From NCBI GenBank assembly GCA_015499995.1, contig JADNRV010000150.1:1-64000 (forward strand): 64,000 bases of DNA, written 5' to 3'. Shown here one piece after another: positions 25,174-38,000 of the stretch; positions within the stretch are counted from its first letter, which is position 1, and the number at the start of each line of letters is the position of its first letter. This DNA is from Flammula alnicola (taxonomy: Eukaryota > Basidiomycota > Agaricomycetes > Agaricales > Strophariaceae). The position numbers and the translations under genes were made by a program. Below the pieces are notes generated by a model that saw nothing but the letters and a program-made list of their open reading frames with translations, searched no databases and was not told the origin of the DNA.

Positions 25174-27396
25174 TCAATGTACCATTAGTGGCTGTGAATG
25201 GGATATGTGGCCAACTTGCCTTTTACGACGCTTTGACGACTTTGAAGGTTTATCGGTAGACGCGGGACGTTTTGTTCCGCGAGTGACCTTGGTGATAGAA
25301 GAGGTCAATAAAGAGGTAACAGTAGCGGCAGGACTGGAAGCTAAAGTTTCTGGTAAGGAGGGATCTGGCACGGCTTGATCGACTAAAGACCCAGTGGAGG
25401 TCATAGTTGAAGTGCCAGGAGCGGCAACTAGAGTACTTGGCGATGTGGGAGCTTGTGCGTGAGTGATTTCTGAGAATGAAGACGTGGTGGAGGCCATGAC
25501 GACTGTGGTAGGAGTAACAGCCTGACTACTGATGTTTTCAGCAGTGAAGGAATGAGCTGGCTTAGCGAGCGAAGGCTTGTCAGTCAGAGCAGCAGTAGCA
25601 ACAGCGACTTTGGGCATGCCAGGAATGGGATCTAACAGGATAGGTTCGTCAGTCAATCTATCGAAAAGAAATCATAAACATGGTTTGCATACCTTTCTTT
25701 CGAGAGGATTCCGACGGAGAGAGCATTGCTTTAGGCAAGTTTGCAAGAGAGGACGGGGTGTCAGAATTCGTGGATGAGGCAGGCAATGGATTCACATTAT
25801 AGGCTCGAAGGGCGTTAATGTCAAGGTTGAAGATCCGCAGCCTTGCATCTGCAGCTTGCTGCGAGTTGAAGTGGTCATGGAGTCCAAACAAAGAGACCGG
25901 GTTCAGAGCAGATGGGTTCGCAAGGTCCTTGAATGGTGCGGAAAGGAGGAAGGTAAAGTTCTTATCCATCCAGGGAATCTCGGATGGAATGTAGTCAATT
26001 TCGGTGAGTGAAAGTGATTTGGACCATGCTGAGAAGAATGTGAGTTGAAATGCGAAACGAGGGAGGCAAAAAAGGCTTACCCCATTGCGCCTCGACATAT
26101 TCGAGAAGCACTTTCCGAAGGGCATCAACAGTGACGTTGTCCATTTCAATGTCTGGCAGGAGAGGGCATCCGTCTTCATCGTAAGTGAACAATGTTGCTG
26201 ACCCTTTCATGGGGGAGGTGTTTTCTATAAAGAGGTTAGCAATGTTCTTGCGCAACAATAAGTGACTTACTGCCAACTGTCTTCTGGCAGCAATCACGCC
26301 ATGGGCTCATAACGTTTCCAACGTAGTGTTTATTGAAGAGCTCGTAGTCAGGTGTCTCGCCAAATTGCTCGCCAGTAATATCGAGACTATAATTCAATAT
26401 AATATCAAGATGGATACCGATATTGATATATTTTGCTTACCAACCGGTCTTCAGGTTTTCCTGGGCATCGCGATATGAGTAGAGAACATGGAAGTGGCTC
26501 TTCCCGATCTTGTGGCCGCCATCTTCAATGGGCCCAATAAGGCTGCTCAGAAGAGTAGAAATGTTGTCGGGCATGAGTGCTTGATTGCTAGGGAATCATA
26601 CATTGTTATTAGCTCATTGCAATGATAGAGAAAATTGAACATACCGATAAATAAGCTTCTGTTCTTCCGAATCCTTGAGCGCAGATGCCTTGTCCTCCCA
26701 CTCCTGTTGCTTATCCTTCAGCTCATCCCACAGAACCTTGAGTCTCGCATTCATCATGCCAACATGCATCTTCGGGCTGATTGAATCGCGTTTACGGGTA
26801 GCATTGATCTCGTCGCTAACAGTTGGGCGGTGTTCATTCTCGAAAAGTTTTCGACCCGTGATTGTGCCACCTTTGAGAAGTGAGGACCAGAGCAGTTTGA
26901 CGCTTGAATCCACAGATGTGGTTCGTAAGGAAAGGGCTGAAGTAGAGGATGAGGATGAGGATCCAGAGTCGGCAGCGACAAGACCCTGTGCGATAAGGTT
27001 CTTCACACCAGTAGCAGCAGTTTTCTCCCATTTGACCTTGGCTTTGTGCTTGGCATTTCGAAAGAAAGCGTTGAAGCTCTGCATAATTAAGGAGAATCAA
27101 AATCAACCATAATCTGAAGAAATTTTAATGTTACTCACCTCGCGTATCTTGTTGGGTGACTTGTCTTCGGAGTTGTCGACAGATTGAAGTCCAGCATTGA
27201 GTTCTTCAGTGAACTTCTGCTCGAATTCGGTGCGGCGTGCTTTAACCCATTGTGAAAGGTCTACATCATCTGTCGGAAGCGGCTCGCCAGGAGTGGCAGG
27301 CTTGCCATACGCGGTCTTGGCAAGGTACTGGGAAACAAGGTTGACAAGAAATTCGCGCTGAGCGCCCTTGAATCCTGAACCTTTTCCGGAGGTCAT
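25174..27396 (-). CDS. KDZ cargo protein 1, unknown function, nuclear-like basic tail
   Basis: Not recognised. About eight exons with GT-AG introns run leftward from MTSGKGSGFKGAQREFL at 27396 to a stop at 25174. The N-terminal half is charged and helical (KARRTEFEQKFTEELNAGL, then FNAFFRNAKHKAKVKWEK). The middle contains ISPKMHVGMMNARLKVLW, a GKSHFHVLYSYRDAQENL segment and GCPLLPDIEMDNVTVDALRK. The last exon is rich in Ser, Thr and Pro and ends in a basic stretch (KPSKSSKRRKRQVGHISH) that looks like a nuclear localisation signal. No catalytic motif is evident. It faces away from cargo 2, with a shared 0.7-kb upstream region. Its place inside the KDZ boundaries suggests a role in transposition or silencing escape, but this is inference from location only. 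Confidence 0.65.
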
Positions 27397-27489
27397 AGTT
27401 GAGATAAAATTTTGAGATCAGGGAGATAAATAGAGGCAGTGAATTGGGGGAGATGTCGTCCGAAAAGTTGGAAAGAGCATTGTTTAAAG

Positions 27490-27645
27490 AGGAGAGCAGG
27501 CAAAGCGGTGATGGTAATGAGGCCAGGATGGAGGGCCATGATTCTATCATTGCAGAAGAGGCCTGAAATAAGCGCAAAGCGCGTTGAACAGGCAAAGCAG
27601 CGATGCTAGCCAGGCCAGGACGGAGGGCCAAATTCTATCGCCACT
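27490..27645. repeat. Direct repeat between the divergent cargo genes
   Basis: Two diverged copies of about 55 bp, each with CAGGCAAAGC followed by GGCCAGGAYGGAGGGCCA and TTCTATC, at about 27492-27548 and 27590-27645. They lie upstream of cargo gene 1 and may be promoter elements. Confidence 0.5.
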
Positions 27646-28104
27646 GAACAAAGCGCGTTGAAACGTGAAACTATCACATATATTTGACTATATTGGGTCT
27701 TGAAGCCAATAGCTTTATCTCTCGAGCGCTTGAGTTGGTGGCTGGCGTTTATCTAATTGGTCGGGTAAACAGTACAATTAACCCTGCCTCTTCCTCTGGT
27801 AGTGGTCCATGTACAATTAACTGCCTTACAATTACGAATGCATTGCGCAGAAGTTGCAATATCTCCTATTTGTCGGTGCTCAAAGCCATGGTCAAAGCTC
27901 CCGCAGATTTTTCAGTTTCGCAGACTTGCAACATAATTGTGTTCAATGTATGCTCTGTACGGTCAGTTACCCCATTTATTGTCTCACACAAAAGAACGAG
28001 TAACTGATAATCACATAAATTGCCACAGACACTTGGAAATTCCCCAGAAACTTACCCCTCCAAATCACTCAGTTATCATATATCAACCTCCATCCTTCTA
28101 CATA

Positions 28105-29217
28105 ATGCCTGCAACCCGCAACCAAAAGTGTCGCAACACCAGGCCTTCACCTCCCCCTACTCCACCCAAGAAACGCCGTTCACCTCGCAAACGATATGGA
28201 CCTTTTGGGCCATATTCTGCCGCAGATCGAGAACTTGATGGAATGACTCGAGTAGAAGCAGTGAAGCACAACGACGAGCGCATTTCTCGAATACTGGAAG
28301 TACTTGCCGGTAAGGCTCGAACTTGCCACCACAGTCTCCAGCATCGGATGAGTGCACCTCGGCTATCAACCGGCAAGACTGATCGACTTGATGCAGGAAG
28401 GTGGTTCCAAAAGGTCAATTTAATCCTTCTTCCGATCACATTTTCTCAACATATTATTTTATTTTATTCCAGTGCCTCGAAGGTTCATCTGGGCCTTGTC
28501 GATACGTTCATTGGGCTACGGAACGATTTGACCCAAGCATTCTATTTGAGAGCGACATTCTGGGTCCCTTGTTCAAAATTCGTGAAGAGCTTGATGCCTA
28601 TGACAACGGCTATTCTGTTCCCAGAATAATAAGAACAATGTGGCACCCCCTGCACGACCTCTTCCGGAAATCCGTCCCTTTCCATCGCTTTCACCCCTAA
28701 ATAACTCCCCGAGTCCTCCTCCAATTGCGTCGACCTCACAACGGGTATTGGATCGCCCTTTTTCTAGGAATAACACCCCAGATATTCAAGCCACCGTCTT
28801 CGATAAGTCCTTGGGTGTTACTCTGATGGCCTGGACCAAGGTGAGTTTCTATGCATTTAATTGAGTGTCGATATTCTAACGCAAGCATTCAAGAACAATG
28901 CGCGATTCGTAGAAATGGTCCTCTACCCTCGTGAGGACGCCCGCGTCCGTCTGTCAGACTTCAAGGTCTTGCTCGGCTCCAAAGGTATTGAGCAGACACA
29001 AGACATCGAGATCTATCATTTCGGTCACGCACGTTGGCTTCCTGCCTTATGGAATACTCCCCACATTGTCCCTTCTCGAGGGCATGCGTTACTGATGCGA
29101 TATGCAGATGTTACGCATCTTGACGACTTTGAACATCATCTCCCTTGGCTCTCGGCAGCATCTACTTCTGCTATTGTCACCCCTCCGCCCACAGACCACA
29201 AAGGTAAAGCACGCTGA
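28105..29217 (+). CDS. KDZ cargo protein 2, unknown function
   Basis: Not recognised. It starts MPATRNQKCRNTRPSPPPTP, a basic proline-rich N-terminus with KKRRSPRKRYG that could serve as a nuclear signal, followed by DRELDGMTRVEAVKHNDER. An intron follows GRWFQK and the next exon opens CLEGSSGPCRYVHWATERF. A second intron (28840-28893) joins LGVTLMAWTK to NNARFVEMVLYPREDARV, and the protein ends TDHKGKAR. The frame between about 28590 and 28650 does not carry through directly (IIRTMWHPL versus NNVAPPARPLPE), so an extra intron or a frameshift must lie there. It is divergent from cargo gene 1 and upstream of the TET/JBP gene. Confidence 0.5.
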
Positions 29218-31250
29218 AGAGACCGCGAGCGGCTAGCTCTGAACGGAATACTATTCTCCTTACCTGAGCTATTTTTAGCACTTAGTAAAGCTTACAATGT
29301 AGTCTCAATGTTACAAGTCCGGACATTACAATAACAAGACTACTAAGGACTAGAGGAAACTATGCAAGATAACGAGGAACGCGCGGTCAATTAAAGACAT
29401 TATCATTAGTAACTATTGAGATACTAGTCAATACATCTAATGAAGTGTACGGAAATAGGCGCCTTTCAGTAATATCTTAACCATCCGGCCTATACAGCGA
29501 GGGTGCGGATCTCTAGATTAAAAGAACGGACATCTAGGCACACTACAGGACAGGTCGCGTGACATTGCCGAAGGCATCGAGGACAGTGGAGCAGCCGGGG
29601 TAAAGCAGACGCCCATAAACGCGCCTGTAGCAACGCCAATCAAAGCTCGGATCAGAGGGATACCTAATTGGGAACACATACCATATCGGGTAATAACTTG
29701 GTACAGGAAGATTTCCGGGGTGCATAACTCGACATAGCGAGATCCCAGATGCACGCCGAGGGTACCAGAGTATCGGGTACAGAGGACGAAGGGTTACAAC
29801 CCTAATCACGAGCATTATCTCGGACAGAACGTGCGTGGATTGCCCGAGCGTCTCCGACGAGATGTAGGCGCGTCTATGCTCCGGTCAGTCGATAGCCAAT
29901 GACAAGACAAGATACCAATGAAAACGAAAGGTCACGAGCCTGTATACCACGCGGTCGAGGAGGAGTAAGTCTTAGGTGCTTAAGTTAGCCGAGCCGACGA
30001 CGATCTGAGCTCCCGATCCAACCAAAAAGGCATGATTGAGCGGACGCGCACGGAAACTGTACTCCACAAGGCCGCCGCTCGCGCACAAATGCCCATGAAA
30101 TCTCTATATTCTTGTCATTGCGTCTATGTAATAATATATCGTCTCAGTAGTATATAAGCAGCCCTGTAACACCGTAGAATACAAGCAATTTACCACCACG
30201 AGATACAAGCGCTTAAGAGTTATATCTTAAGTGTTTCGCCTCTAAGTACTAGGTAGCTTCAAAGCGAGAGTCCATAATATAAAAGAAACCAAGTAACGAT
30301 ATAAACGAACTGTTAAGAGAGAGAACAAGTGTCTAAGTGCGCTTCCAAGCCAAAGAAAGAGAGTTATAAGCCAAGGAACCTGTCTAAGTGACTTGTTCAA
30401 AACCTACCCTTTGTCAAAGGACATCTGGGGACCTGGACTGTAGTGTCGGTAGACGAAGCGTCTACGCGCCTCTGGCCATTGTTTAGGAACTGTAGTGTCG
30501 GCAGATAAGGAGTCTGCGCGCCTCTTTCCACTAGTAGAGTTTTTGAGACAAGTAAAGACAAGTAAAGGGCATAGAGCCATCTTCTCAATTGGAGAACAAG
30601 TTAGAACGAGATCAGCTAGCAGTTTGTGCATAGAGCACTAGTTTCAGGCCACCAGTTACGAAATCACACAAGTCTATTGGACTTAAAACGACCTATTGAC
30701 TATTAACGCGTCTAAGGCCTTGCCCCAGCCGTTACTTAGTTAGAAACCTTCTTTTATCGCAAACCTTTCATCAGGTATCGATACTATAAAACTATTATCC
30801 TCCCCTTGGACGAACTAAGTCAACTAAACATTGATTTGGGTGTTTGAAGTGTAGACTAGTAGTATTAAAAGTGAAGCAGATTAGATTTGATAGTGATCCT
30901 TTAATAGACATTACCGAGTCTATTAAACGCGACTACTTGGTTATCTAGTAGTTCACACACACCCCGCACTAAGCATCTTAACGCGCTCCATTTTAGCCGC
31001 ATTCAACTTCATGTGACGATCCCCTATCGACAATGTGATTTCCACCTCGCTCCATGATATTATACCCGCACGATACACCAAGTTGTTATACCCCGTGATA
31101 GCCATAGAGTCTTAGAGGGCCTCGTGAATGGTAGTTACATATAATAATATAAAGACATGTCTGGTACAGTCATTCTTTATTTCCAATTGTTCTCCGATCA
31201 TCCTTTGAGCAGCGGTACGGATACTACTTACGAGGCTCGCCCAGCGTCGA
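29218..31250. other. Decayed repeat sequence inside the KDZ element
   Basis: A plus-strand frame at about 29570-30110 reads like a broken coding region with several in-frame stops (for example RIRGIPNWEHIPYRVITWY, later RGLPERLRRDVGASMLRS). Around 30150-30250 there is an LTR-like stretch with TATAAGCAGCCCTGTAAC. Two diverged copies of CTGTAGTGTCGGYAGAYRARG, each followed by TCTRCGCGCCTCT, lie at about 30434 and 30491. I cannot delimit an element. It is probably an old insertion into the KDZ transposon. Confidence 0.35.
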
Positions 31251-32335
31251 CTACGAGTCGTCATCGTGCGTACTCGAATCAAACACCATGGGATCATCCG
31301 CACTGCCCATCCCCAGCGCAGCCGCCGAGTCCTTGAACTTGTCGTGACGTCGCCCTTCACGGCGGCGATGCCAAATGAGAACCAGAAACCTCGCGCTCCT
31401 TGATCTTGCGTAGCAACGCCTCGTGTCGGTTGACTGTCCGAGGCGTGTCGGGTCCGAGATCGTGTCGCTGTTCCGCCGTCTCAAGGCTCTTGTCTCCCTC
31501 ATGTTTGTGTCGCTCCCAAATGCCTGGAATAAATACAGACCACTGACAAAATTTATGTACGCTGAGACGCCTCTGGGTCGACAAGAGAAAGGTAGACGCA
31601 GACGTACGTAGCACGGAACATGATCGATTTCAGGCCTGCATTGACCCTCTTCAAGTCTGCACGATTTGTAGTTGGACGTAGGAAAGACTGCAAAACGTTT
31701 TAACTCGACGCCCGTACGAAATGTATAGTCATGACTCACGCGGCCCCGGGGTACCATTGCAAAGGCTCCTACGAAAATGAGAGCGCCAAAAACTGCTGAT
31801 GATCTATAGAGAATCGTTTGAATAGGTTTTGGGGAGTCTGCGTCAATTGGACGAACCGTGGGTCAAGAGAAAAATCCGTGGATCGTGGCCCTGCAATCTG
31901 CAGTGCAACAGGTATGTTTTGGTTTTAATCTATTCAGAAAGAATTTGATTAGGTTTATGGTAAAGGCTGGACATGCTCACGAGGCTTTCAGCGAGGCTTT
32001 GCGGAGTCATGACGGCAGCGATTCTGTGTTCGAAAGGTAAGACAATCTCGTGTGTAGACGAAATCCACTAACAAAGCAGAAAAGGTAGTCTGCCCCATCG
32101 TATCTCCTGACGTCCTCGCCACCAGGGGTATCATGGTCGTTGCGAAGGCAGCACAACATCGGACGAAAGTCTTGAGGGTGCGTCGTGACTGAAAGGCGGG
32201 TTTGACCAAGGAAAAGGGGCCTGGTGTTGCCCTTCGTGGCTTTGTAGGCGAGCTATTCACCCTTTCCGACGACATGGGCGTGAGATGTATGCCTGAACGA
32301 GGCGCGCACGGTGGGAGCAAAAGAGGGGAATGCCT
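31250..32335 (-). pseudogene. FUSC-type (aromatic acid exporter-like) membrane protein fragment
   Basis: Read leftward, 32200-32030 encodes SRRTLKTFVRCCAAFATTM and SGDTMGQTTFSALLV, resembling the first membrane segment of fungal FUSC/ArAE-type transporters. Further on (about 31830-31740) SSAVFGALIFVGAFAM resembles a later membrane segment of the same family. Between and after them the frame is broken by stops and the pieces are in different frames. The downstream part (31250-31620) has charged frames such as SLETAEQRHDLGPDTPRTV with no recognised homology. This is most simply a truncated host gene carried within the KDZ element, no longer functional. Confidence 0.4.
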
Positions 32336-32479
32336 CGGAGTCGCCGCTTGGAATTTGGAAAAGCCAAGAAAAAGCTCAAGTGGGAGCTAAATTCGTCGTG
32401 TTCCGGGCGTTAAAATATTTCTTCCTCGAGACGGTCATGCCGCGTTGATAACGAAGTTACGAGACGGCCCTTGAGCTTG

Positions 32480-32549
32480 AGTACTTGAGTACTCAAGTAC
32501 TCATGCACATGGCGATGCATCATGACCGTTGAACGTTGAACGTTGAACA
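32480..32549. repeat. 22-bp perfect palindrome followed by GTTGAAC heptamers
   Basis: The palindrome at 32480-32501 has half-site AGTACTTGAGT. About 25 bp later come three tandem GTTGAAC units (32525-32549). Confidence 0.7.
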
Positions 32550-32773
32550 TTTGCACTTGTGTGGCTTTGCCATTGTAGCCAAACTTGGCCGCCCAATTTT
32601 CTTGCGCTTGCTGTTCAATACTGTCAATTCAATTCTTTCATTGAATCTGTATACTCCAACCTGGACGCTAAATGAGTGTTGAAACCCTTGGTACCCATAG
32701 CCCTGTAAATCCCCATTTTACTTATCATGTATTGTATTCTTCACCCCTCGGTCAGGCCATCCTATTTGCTTTG

Positions 32774-32957
32774 CGCGCTGGGTCTTACCATAGGCTCTAT
32801 GGCAAGTGAATGCGGAATAGGCCAGTCAGAGGGGGAATTTGGGCTTTCCGGAACCCGTTGTGCCATACGGAATACCGATTGCTCCAATGTCTGTCGGCTC
32901 ATAGGCCATTTGTGTAAACGAGCTACGCGCTGGGTCTTACCATAGGCTCTATGGTGC
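32774..32957. repeat. Direct repeat upstream of the TET/JBP gene
   Basis: The block starting CGCGCTGGGTCTTACCATAG (about 30 bp, ending in GCTCTATGG) occurs at about 32774-32803 and again about 154 bp downstream, within 290 bp of the TET/JBP start codon. It may be a promoter duplication. Confidence 0.65.
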
Positions 32958-33059
32958 TCTTTCCAATGCTAATGGATCGAAAGCTTTTAATTGCCTTTCA
33001 CATCTTTTAATCTGCTATAATTCAATGATCTAATTCTTGCCTTGGTCTAGGTAAATATC

Positions 33060-34730
33060 ATGGAAGCATTGAAAACTCGGGCAGGGCGTATATTTTCCCC
33101 TTATAGTTTATGGAAACTACCCTTTGCGCGAACAAAAGAAGACCCACCAATCAGTACCACCGTTGATCTCGAGTTGCTTGTGCAAACCTCATGCAAGCTT
33201 GAGAGCCACCGCTTTCTCGATGGGTCTGGTGATTCAGAAGGAATGGAGTTATCATCCCACCCACCATCGCCGTTAATTGATCTAGATTCCGATTCCAATT
33301 CCGATTTGGAAGATAACACTGCGATCACCCCGGAAACGCTTGCAGGGGTCACCGACGCAGATCGAAAAGCTGAAAACTCGGAGTCGATTTCGAAAAAGCG
33401 CAAACGAGAGGCAAAAAAGGCGCGTCGGAGTCGTAAGCGTGTAGAGAAAGCCAGCGCGACTCATCCCGCTGAAAACTATGCTCCAAACCCCGCTACAGCT
33501 AAGGTACACTCGAAGGAATCAACGCCAATCAAGCTATCCATTGACGTTAAATCCCTACCTTCATCGTCAGGAGGATCCTGGGTAGGAAAGCGACAGGCAG
33601 GTGAGAAGGATACACCGTGGACTCTTCAAGAATTTCTGGACAATGACTTTACACTGGTGGAATGGGACGGCGAGTAAGCTAGCTATCTATGCCTTCTCCT
33701 TTTACATGGACCTCACCATAAATGTTAGGAAAACACGTCTGATCCTTGACGTGAAGGGGCGCATTGTCGGAGTACTTGTTGGGCATCCAAACGACCCTCT
33801 CTGGCATTTGGTCATCAATGATGCATCTGAGGTTATGGCGAGTGTTCAGGAGCTTGGACTCCAGCAAGATGCCTTTACCGAAAACCACCTCAGTCACCGT
33901 CGTGGAGATTTTTTGGCCCTTCCAGTTGGGGCATCATTTGGTGGTGGGCAATCGGTAAGAAGGTACTCAGTTCTGCTTGTGCATCCTCAGTTTTAATGCC
34001 TTCCTTAGGTACCGGGTAACCTGGTCCATTCGAAGGAGCAGCGTCGACTAATTCAACGGCTCCTCGATTGCCATAGCATTCGCCGTATTTGTGGCTTTCA
34101 ATCGAGTGGGCTCATCTCAATACTTTTCTGTACAGATCATTTCCTTATTGAAAATTTACAGGCGCATTTGCTGCATTTGCTCCTAAGCTCTATCGATACT
34201 ATGCCAACACATTGGGAAAGCTCTTCGGGAAGCATCAGGGTCTGGTTCATAATTTCAGCAACAGTATCTTTCCAGCTGCCAGCTTCAACTGTGGCCCCGT
34301 CACTGTCTCGCTTGATCATACCGACTACGGGAACCTCTCTCACGGTCTTTGCGCATTGACTGCCCTGGGGTCATATGATTTCACCAAAGGTGGCCACATT
34401 GCCTTCCTCAACTTCAAGCTTGTTGTACAATTTCCTCCAGGATTGACTGCCCTTATTCCATCTGGCTGCGTAGCTCACGGAAACACCCCTATTCAAGATG
34501 GGGAAACCCGCCTTTCAATCACTCAATATGCCGCAGGAGGCTTATTCCGATGGGTTGCATATGGTTTCAAATCAGCGAAGTCAATTATGAAGACAAAGGC
34601 GGGAAAGAAGGAAAAGGAAAAGATTGACATGGAGGATGGCGTTCGCTGGACCCAGGGGCTGGATATGTTTTCAAAGGTAGACGAGCTTCAATCTGATTTA
34701 TTGGAAACTTTTGGCCACTCCATAGATTAG
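33060..34730 (+). CDS. TET/JBP-family 2OG-Fe(II) dioxygenase carried by the KDZ element
   Basis: TET/JBP enzymes oxidise 5-methylcytosine or thymine in DNA using Fe(II) and 2-oxoglutarate. The N-terminal 200 residues are low-complexity with a basic nuclear-type segment (KKRKREAKKARRSRKR). The catalytic part starts after an intron at 33674-33728: KTRLILDVKGRIVGVLVGHP, then HLSHRRGDFLALPVGASFG. An intron restores RRICGFQSSAFAAFAPKLYR. The iron-binding HxD lies in LDHTDYGNLSHG, the distal His in SGCVAHGNTPI and the 2OG-binding Arg in GETRLSITQYAAGGLFRWV. All predicted metal and cosubstrate residues are present, and the four exons join without a frame break. Such genes are known to be expanded together with KDZ transposons in mushrooms (Iyer, Aravind and colleagues). 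The 5mC substrate is inferred from the family. Confidence 0.85.
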
Positions 34731-35045
34731 ACAATTGTATACAATGTTTAATAATTTCTCAACTGGTAATAAAGATGCCCTTCTACTCTGCAAACATCAA
34801 TGCTCCAACAATCTATGTAACAGCAACTTGATTAAATTTGTCGAATTCTGGATATGCCTACCTGAGTTTGAATTTCTTGTGGCACAGTCGGTCTGTTGCT
34901 TGGCCGTCACAATTGTCTGTCGTGTTGTCTTAGGCCCTGTCCTCCAAGCTTGCGATTGAGGAATGCATTCTACCTACCCGCTACCCCTCTTGCATTTTCT
35001 TACCCTTCCTCGTCCTCGCACTATCTGCCAACAATCGCTCAAAGA

Positions 35046-38000
35046 ATGAAACAAGCAAAAAAGCAAGCAAAGAAACGTACACGACATCACGAGTACGATG
35101 ATCTCAATGCCAGCCCATCAGCTCCAAGTCCAATCCCTGCAGCTCAAGAAACCGCCACTCACCTTGAAGAACACGATGAAAGCCAACAGAAATGTCCACG
35201 TCTTGAAGCTGAACCCAAGTCACCCACAATTCAGGCTGATGAACAAGTTCTGAAACGTGTTTATACCAAGCCACAGGTATGTTGGTCTCAACCTTGATCA
35301 TTCTATGTCAATGCTTATGCTCTGTCCAGGGAGCTTCCGCTTTTATGGATGCCTTTAGGCCGAAATTCGGGGATATTCTTCATGCAATGCTGGCAACTGA
35401 ATCACTGCCCACCATCAGCGAACACTGCAGCTGTGGCATGACCGACGCACTCCGCCTGTGCCACTGCAATGACTGCAGCTTCTTTGAACCATGTTGCGCT
35501 AGTTGTTTTATCAAGCGCCACCAGGGCATGCCTTACCACTGGGTCGAGTTTTGGAACGGCACCTTTTTCGAACGGAAGGATATTTCAGAGATTGGCCACG
35601 TAATCACATATGGACACGACCCATATGGTGGTCATTGCCCCTATGCTAAACCTCTCGAATTCACCATTGTCAACTTGAACGGAGTCCACAAGACGAAGGT
35701 TGGATTCTGCGCCTGTTTCGGAAAAACCCAAGAACGATTCGACCATTTGATCAAGGCCGGCATATTCCCTGCCACCGTCTCAGCACCTCAAATTGGCTTC
35801 ACATTCACGCTCTTGAAGGATTTTCATCTCCATACATTGACCTCAAAGAAATCGCCATATGATTACCTCATGGCTATTCGACAGAAGACCAGCAACGCAT
35901 TCGTTGAAGATGTTCCAGTACGTGAAATTCATGATCCAATATACCTAGATTATTTATTTACTCAACGAAATTCCAGAATCCTTATTCCCAGTTTCTTCGC
36001 GTTCAGAGGATCTGGCGGGCGTTGACCCTCATCAAAAATAGCGGGCAGGCCCACAACGTTGATAGGTTCTTCCCGCTTCGTCGTCCAGGAAACGTAATGG
36101 TTGTGTGCTTTGCTTGTCCTGAACCCGGCTTCAATATTCCTGACGAACAGTGGAATTCACTCGATGATGACTTAAAGTATGTCATACATGCTCAGGTTTA
36201 TGTTTATTACTCACAGACACTCATTAGATTCCTCAATACACTTTTTATTATGAAAGATGGTCACTTTGGCTTGCAGCGACTGGCAAAGACGTCAATGGAC
36301 GACCCAGACGATGTATCACTATTAGAGGGAGCAGGGCTTTTCCCACCGGATAAAGAATATAACGAGTATGTCCGTAACGTGGTTGCGTACTCTGAAGAGG
36401 TCAGTCGCATTTATCAAATATGAAGGATTACCTTAATTAACCCACTCTTCGGAACAGAAAACAACCTGTTCAAAGTTCAATGCTCTGGAGATGCAGAATA
36501 AAATGAAATTCAAGGGCGCTATCATAACTGGTGTTCTGGCTGTGGAGTGTATGCGTCATATTATTTTTCTATCAATGGTTGACTTGCAAGTCGGGGAGAG
36601 GTATGCTTCATTCTACCTTTGTGATTTGGCATATTATTCTTACAAGTTACCACCCTTTAATCTAGATATGCCAACGCCGACTTCTGTCTCGCGTATTTCT
36701 TAAAGCGTTTTCTCTTCTTCCAGTGGATGGAAAGAGCCAAATACTTCTTACGGATTGTCGAGACCTATGATGTGGCATGCCAATATTACGTCCACCTGAA
36801 GAAGCGTTTCAAGTCCAACTTTCCAGATCTCGCTGATGTCATCGACATTATTCGTCTCCTTGTCCCAAAGAAGCATCTTGACGGTCATAAGGATGACTGC
36901 AAGTATGGATTTTCTCTCAACTACGAAGAAGGTGTAGGCTGCAGTCATGGAGAGGGGATTGAAGAATCTTGGGCTGAGTCAAAGCAATCCGGCGGAAGCA
37001 CACACCAAATGAACCACGGCCATCGGCATGACACGCTCAACGATTTTCATAATTATTGGAATTGGAACAAGCTTCGTCGGCTAGGTGCGTGTTTCGAGCA
37101 TAGCTTTTACTTATCCACTGCTAACAAACTACTAGGTCAATCCCTTTTTGATGGGCTTCAGAAAGCATACAAAAAACGCGAAAGCATGATCGACCATTTC
37201 ATTGGGCTATGTATTGTACGCGGAGAGGAGAACGTCAAGAAATGGGAGACTGAGAAGACGGAAGCATGGTTTAAGGATAGAGAATGGCATAGCGTTTACC
37301 GACTGAAGCAGTCAAAGCGTACGTCTACTCTTTGAATAATTATCTCATCCAACCTTTTATGACACTGATATTGCCCATTCAGTCCCAAGCCAGACGGCCA
37401 TTTTCCAGGCCCTTGAAGGAGCTGAAAAGGCACAGGAGGCTACCAATGAAGCTTTCTCAGTGCGTTCAGCCTCCTTACCACGGCTTCTTCATCTTGGGAT
37501 TAAACTGCAAGAGAAGCAGTACGTTCCTTTCTCCGTGACGTGAATTTGTGAATTTCCTTTCCCTAAATATATTGCTAGGCGAGATCTTCGACATGCGATC
37601 AAGTATCCACCCGATGGCTCAGATAGTAGTGGCATTCCATCCTGAAGACAGTCATTAGCAGTGGAAATCCTCTCTTGGCGCAAGACTCAACTGCGTTCCC
37701 TGCCTCAGTTCAAAGCTCTTCTCAGCACTATTGACCCCAATGTCAACGCTGAAGATGACATCCTCTTTCTTCCCTCTGACATTGACCGGAGCAGTCATGA
37801 AAGCTTGGGAATTGTCTCTCTCACATCTATGGAATTTCGACTTCGAGAAGGCCAAGCTAACGACGCCGTCACATCACTTTGCAATGTTATTCTCTATAGT
37901 ATGGTCCTCCATGACGCCAAAACGGCGCACGCTCGTGGAGTTTATCAGAACACCCGTGCCTTGAAATTCATCAATGCAGTCAAAGGAAAAAAGACAACCT

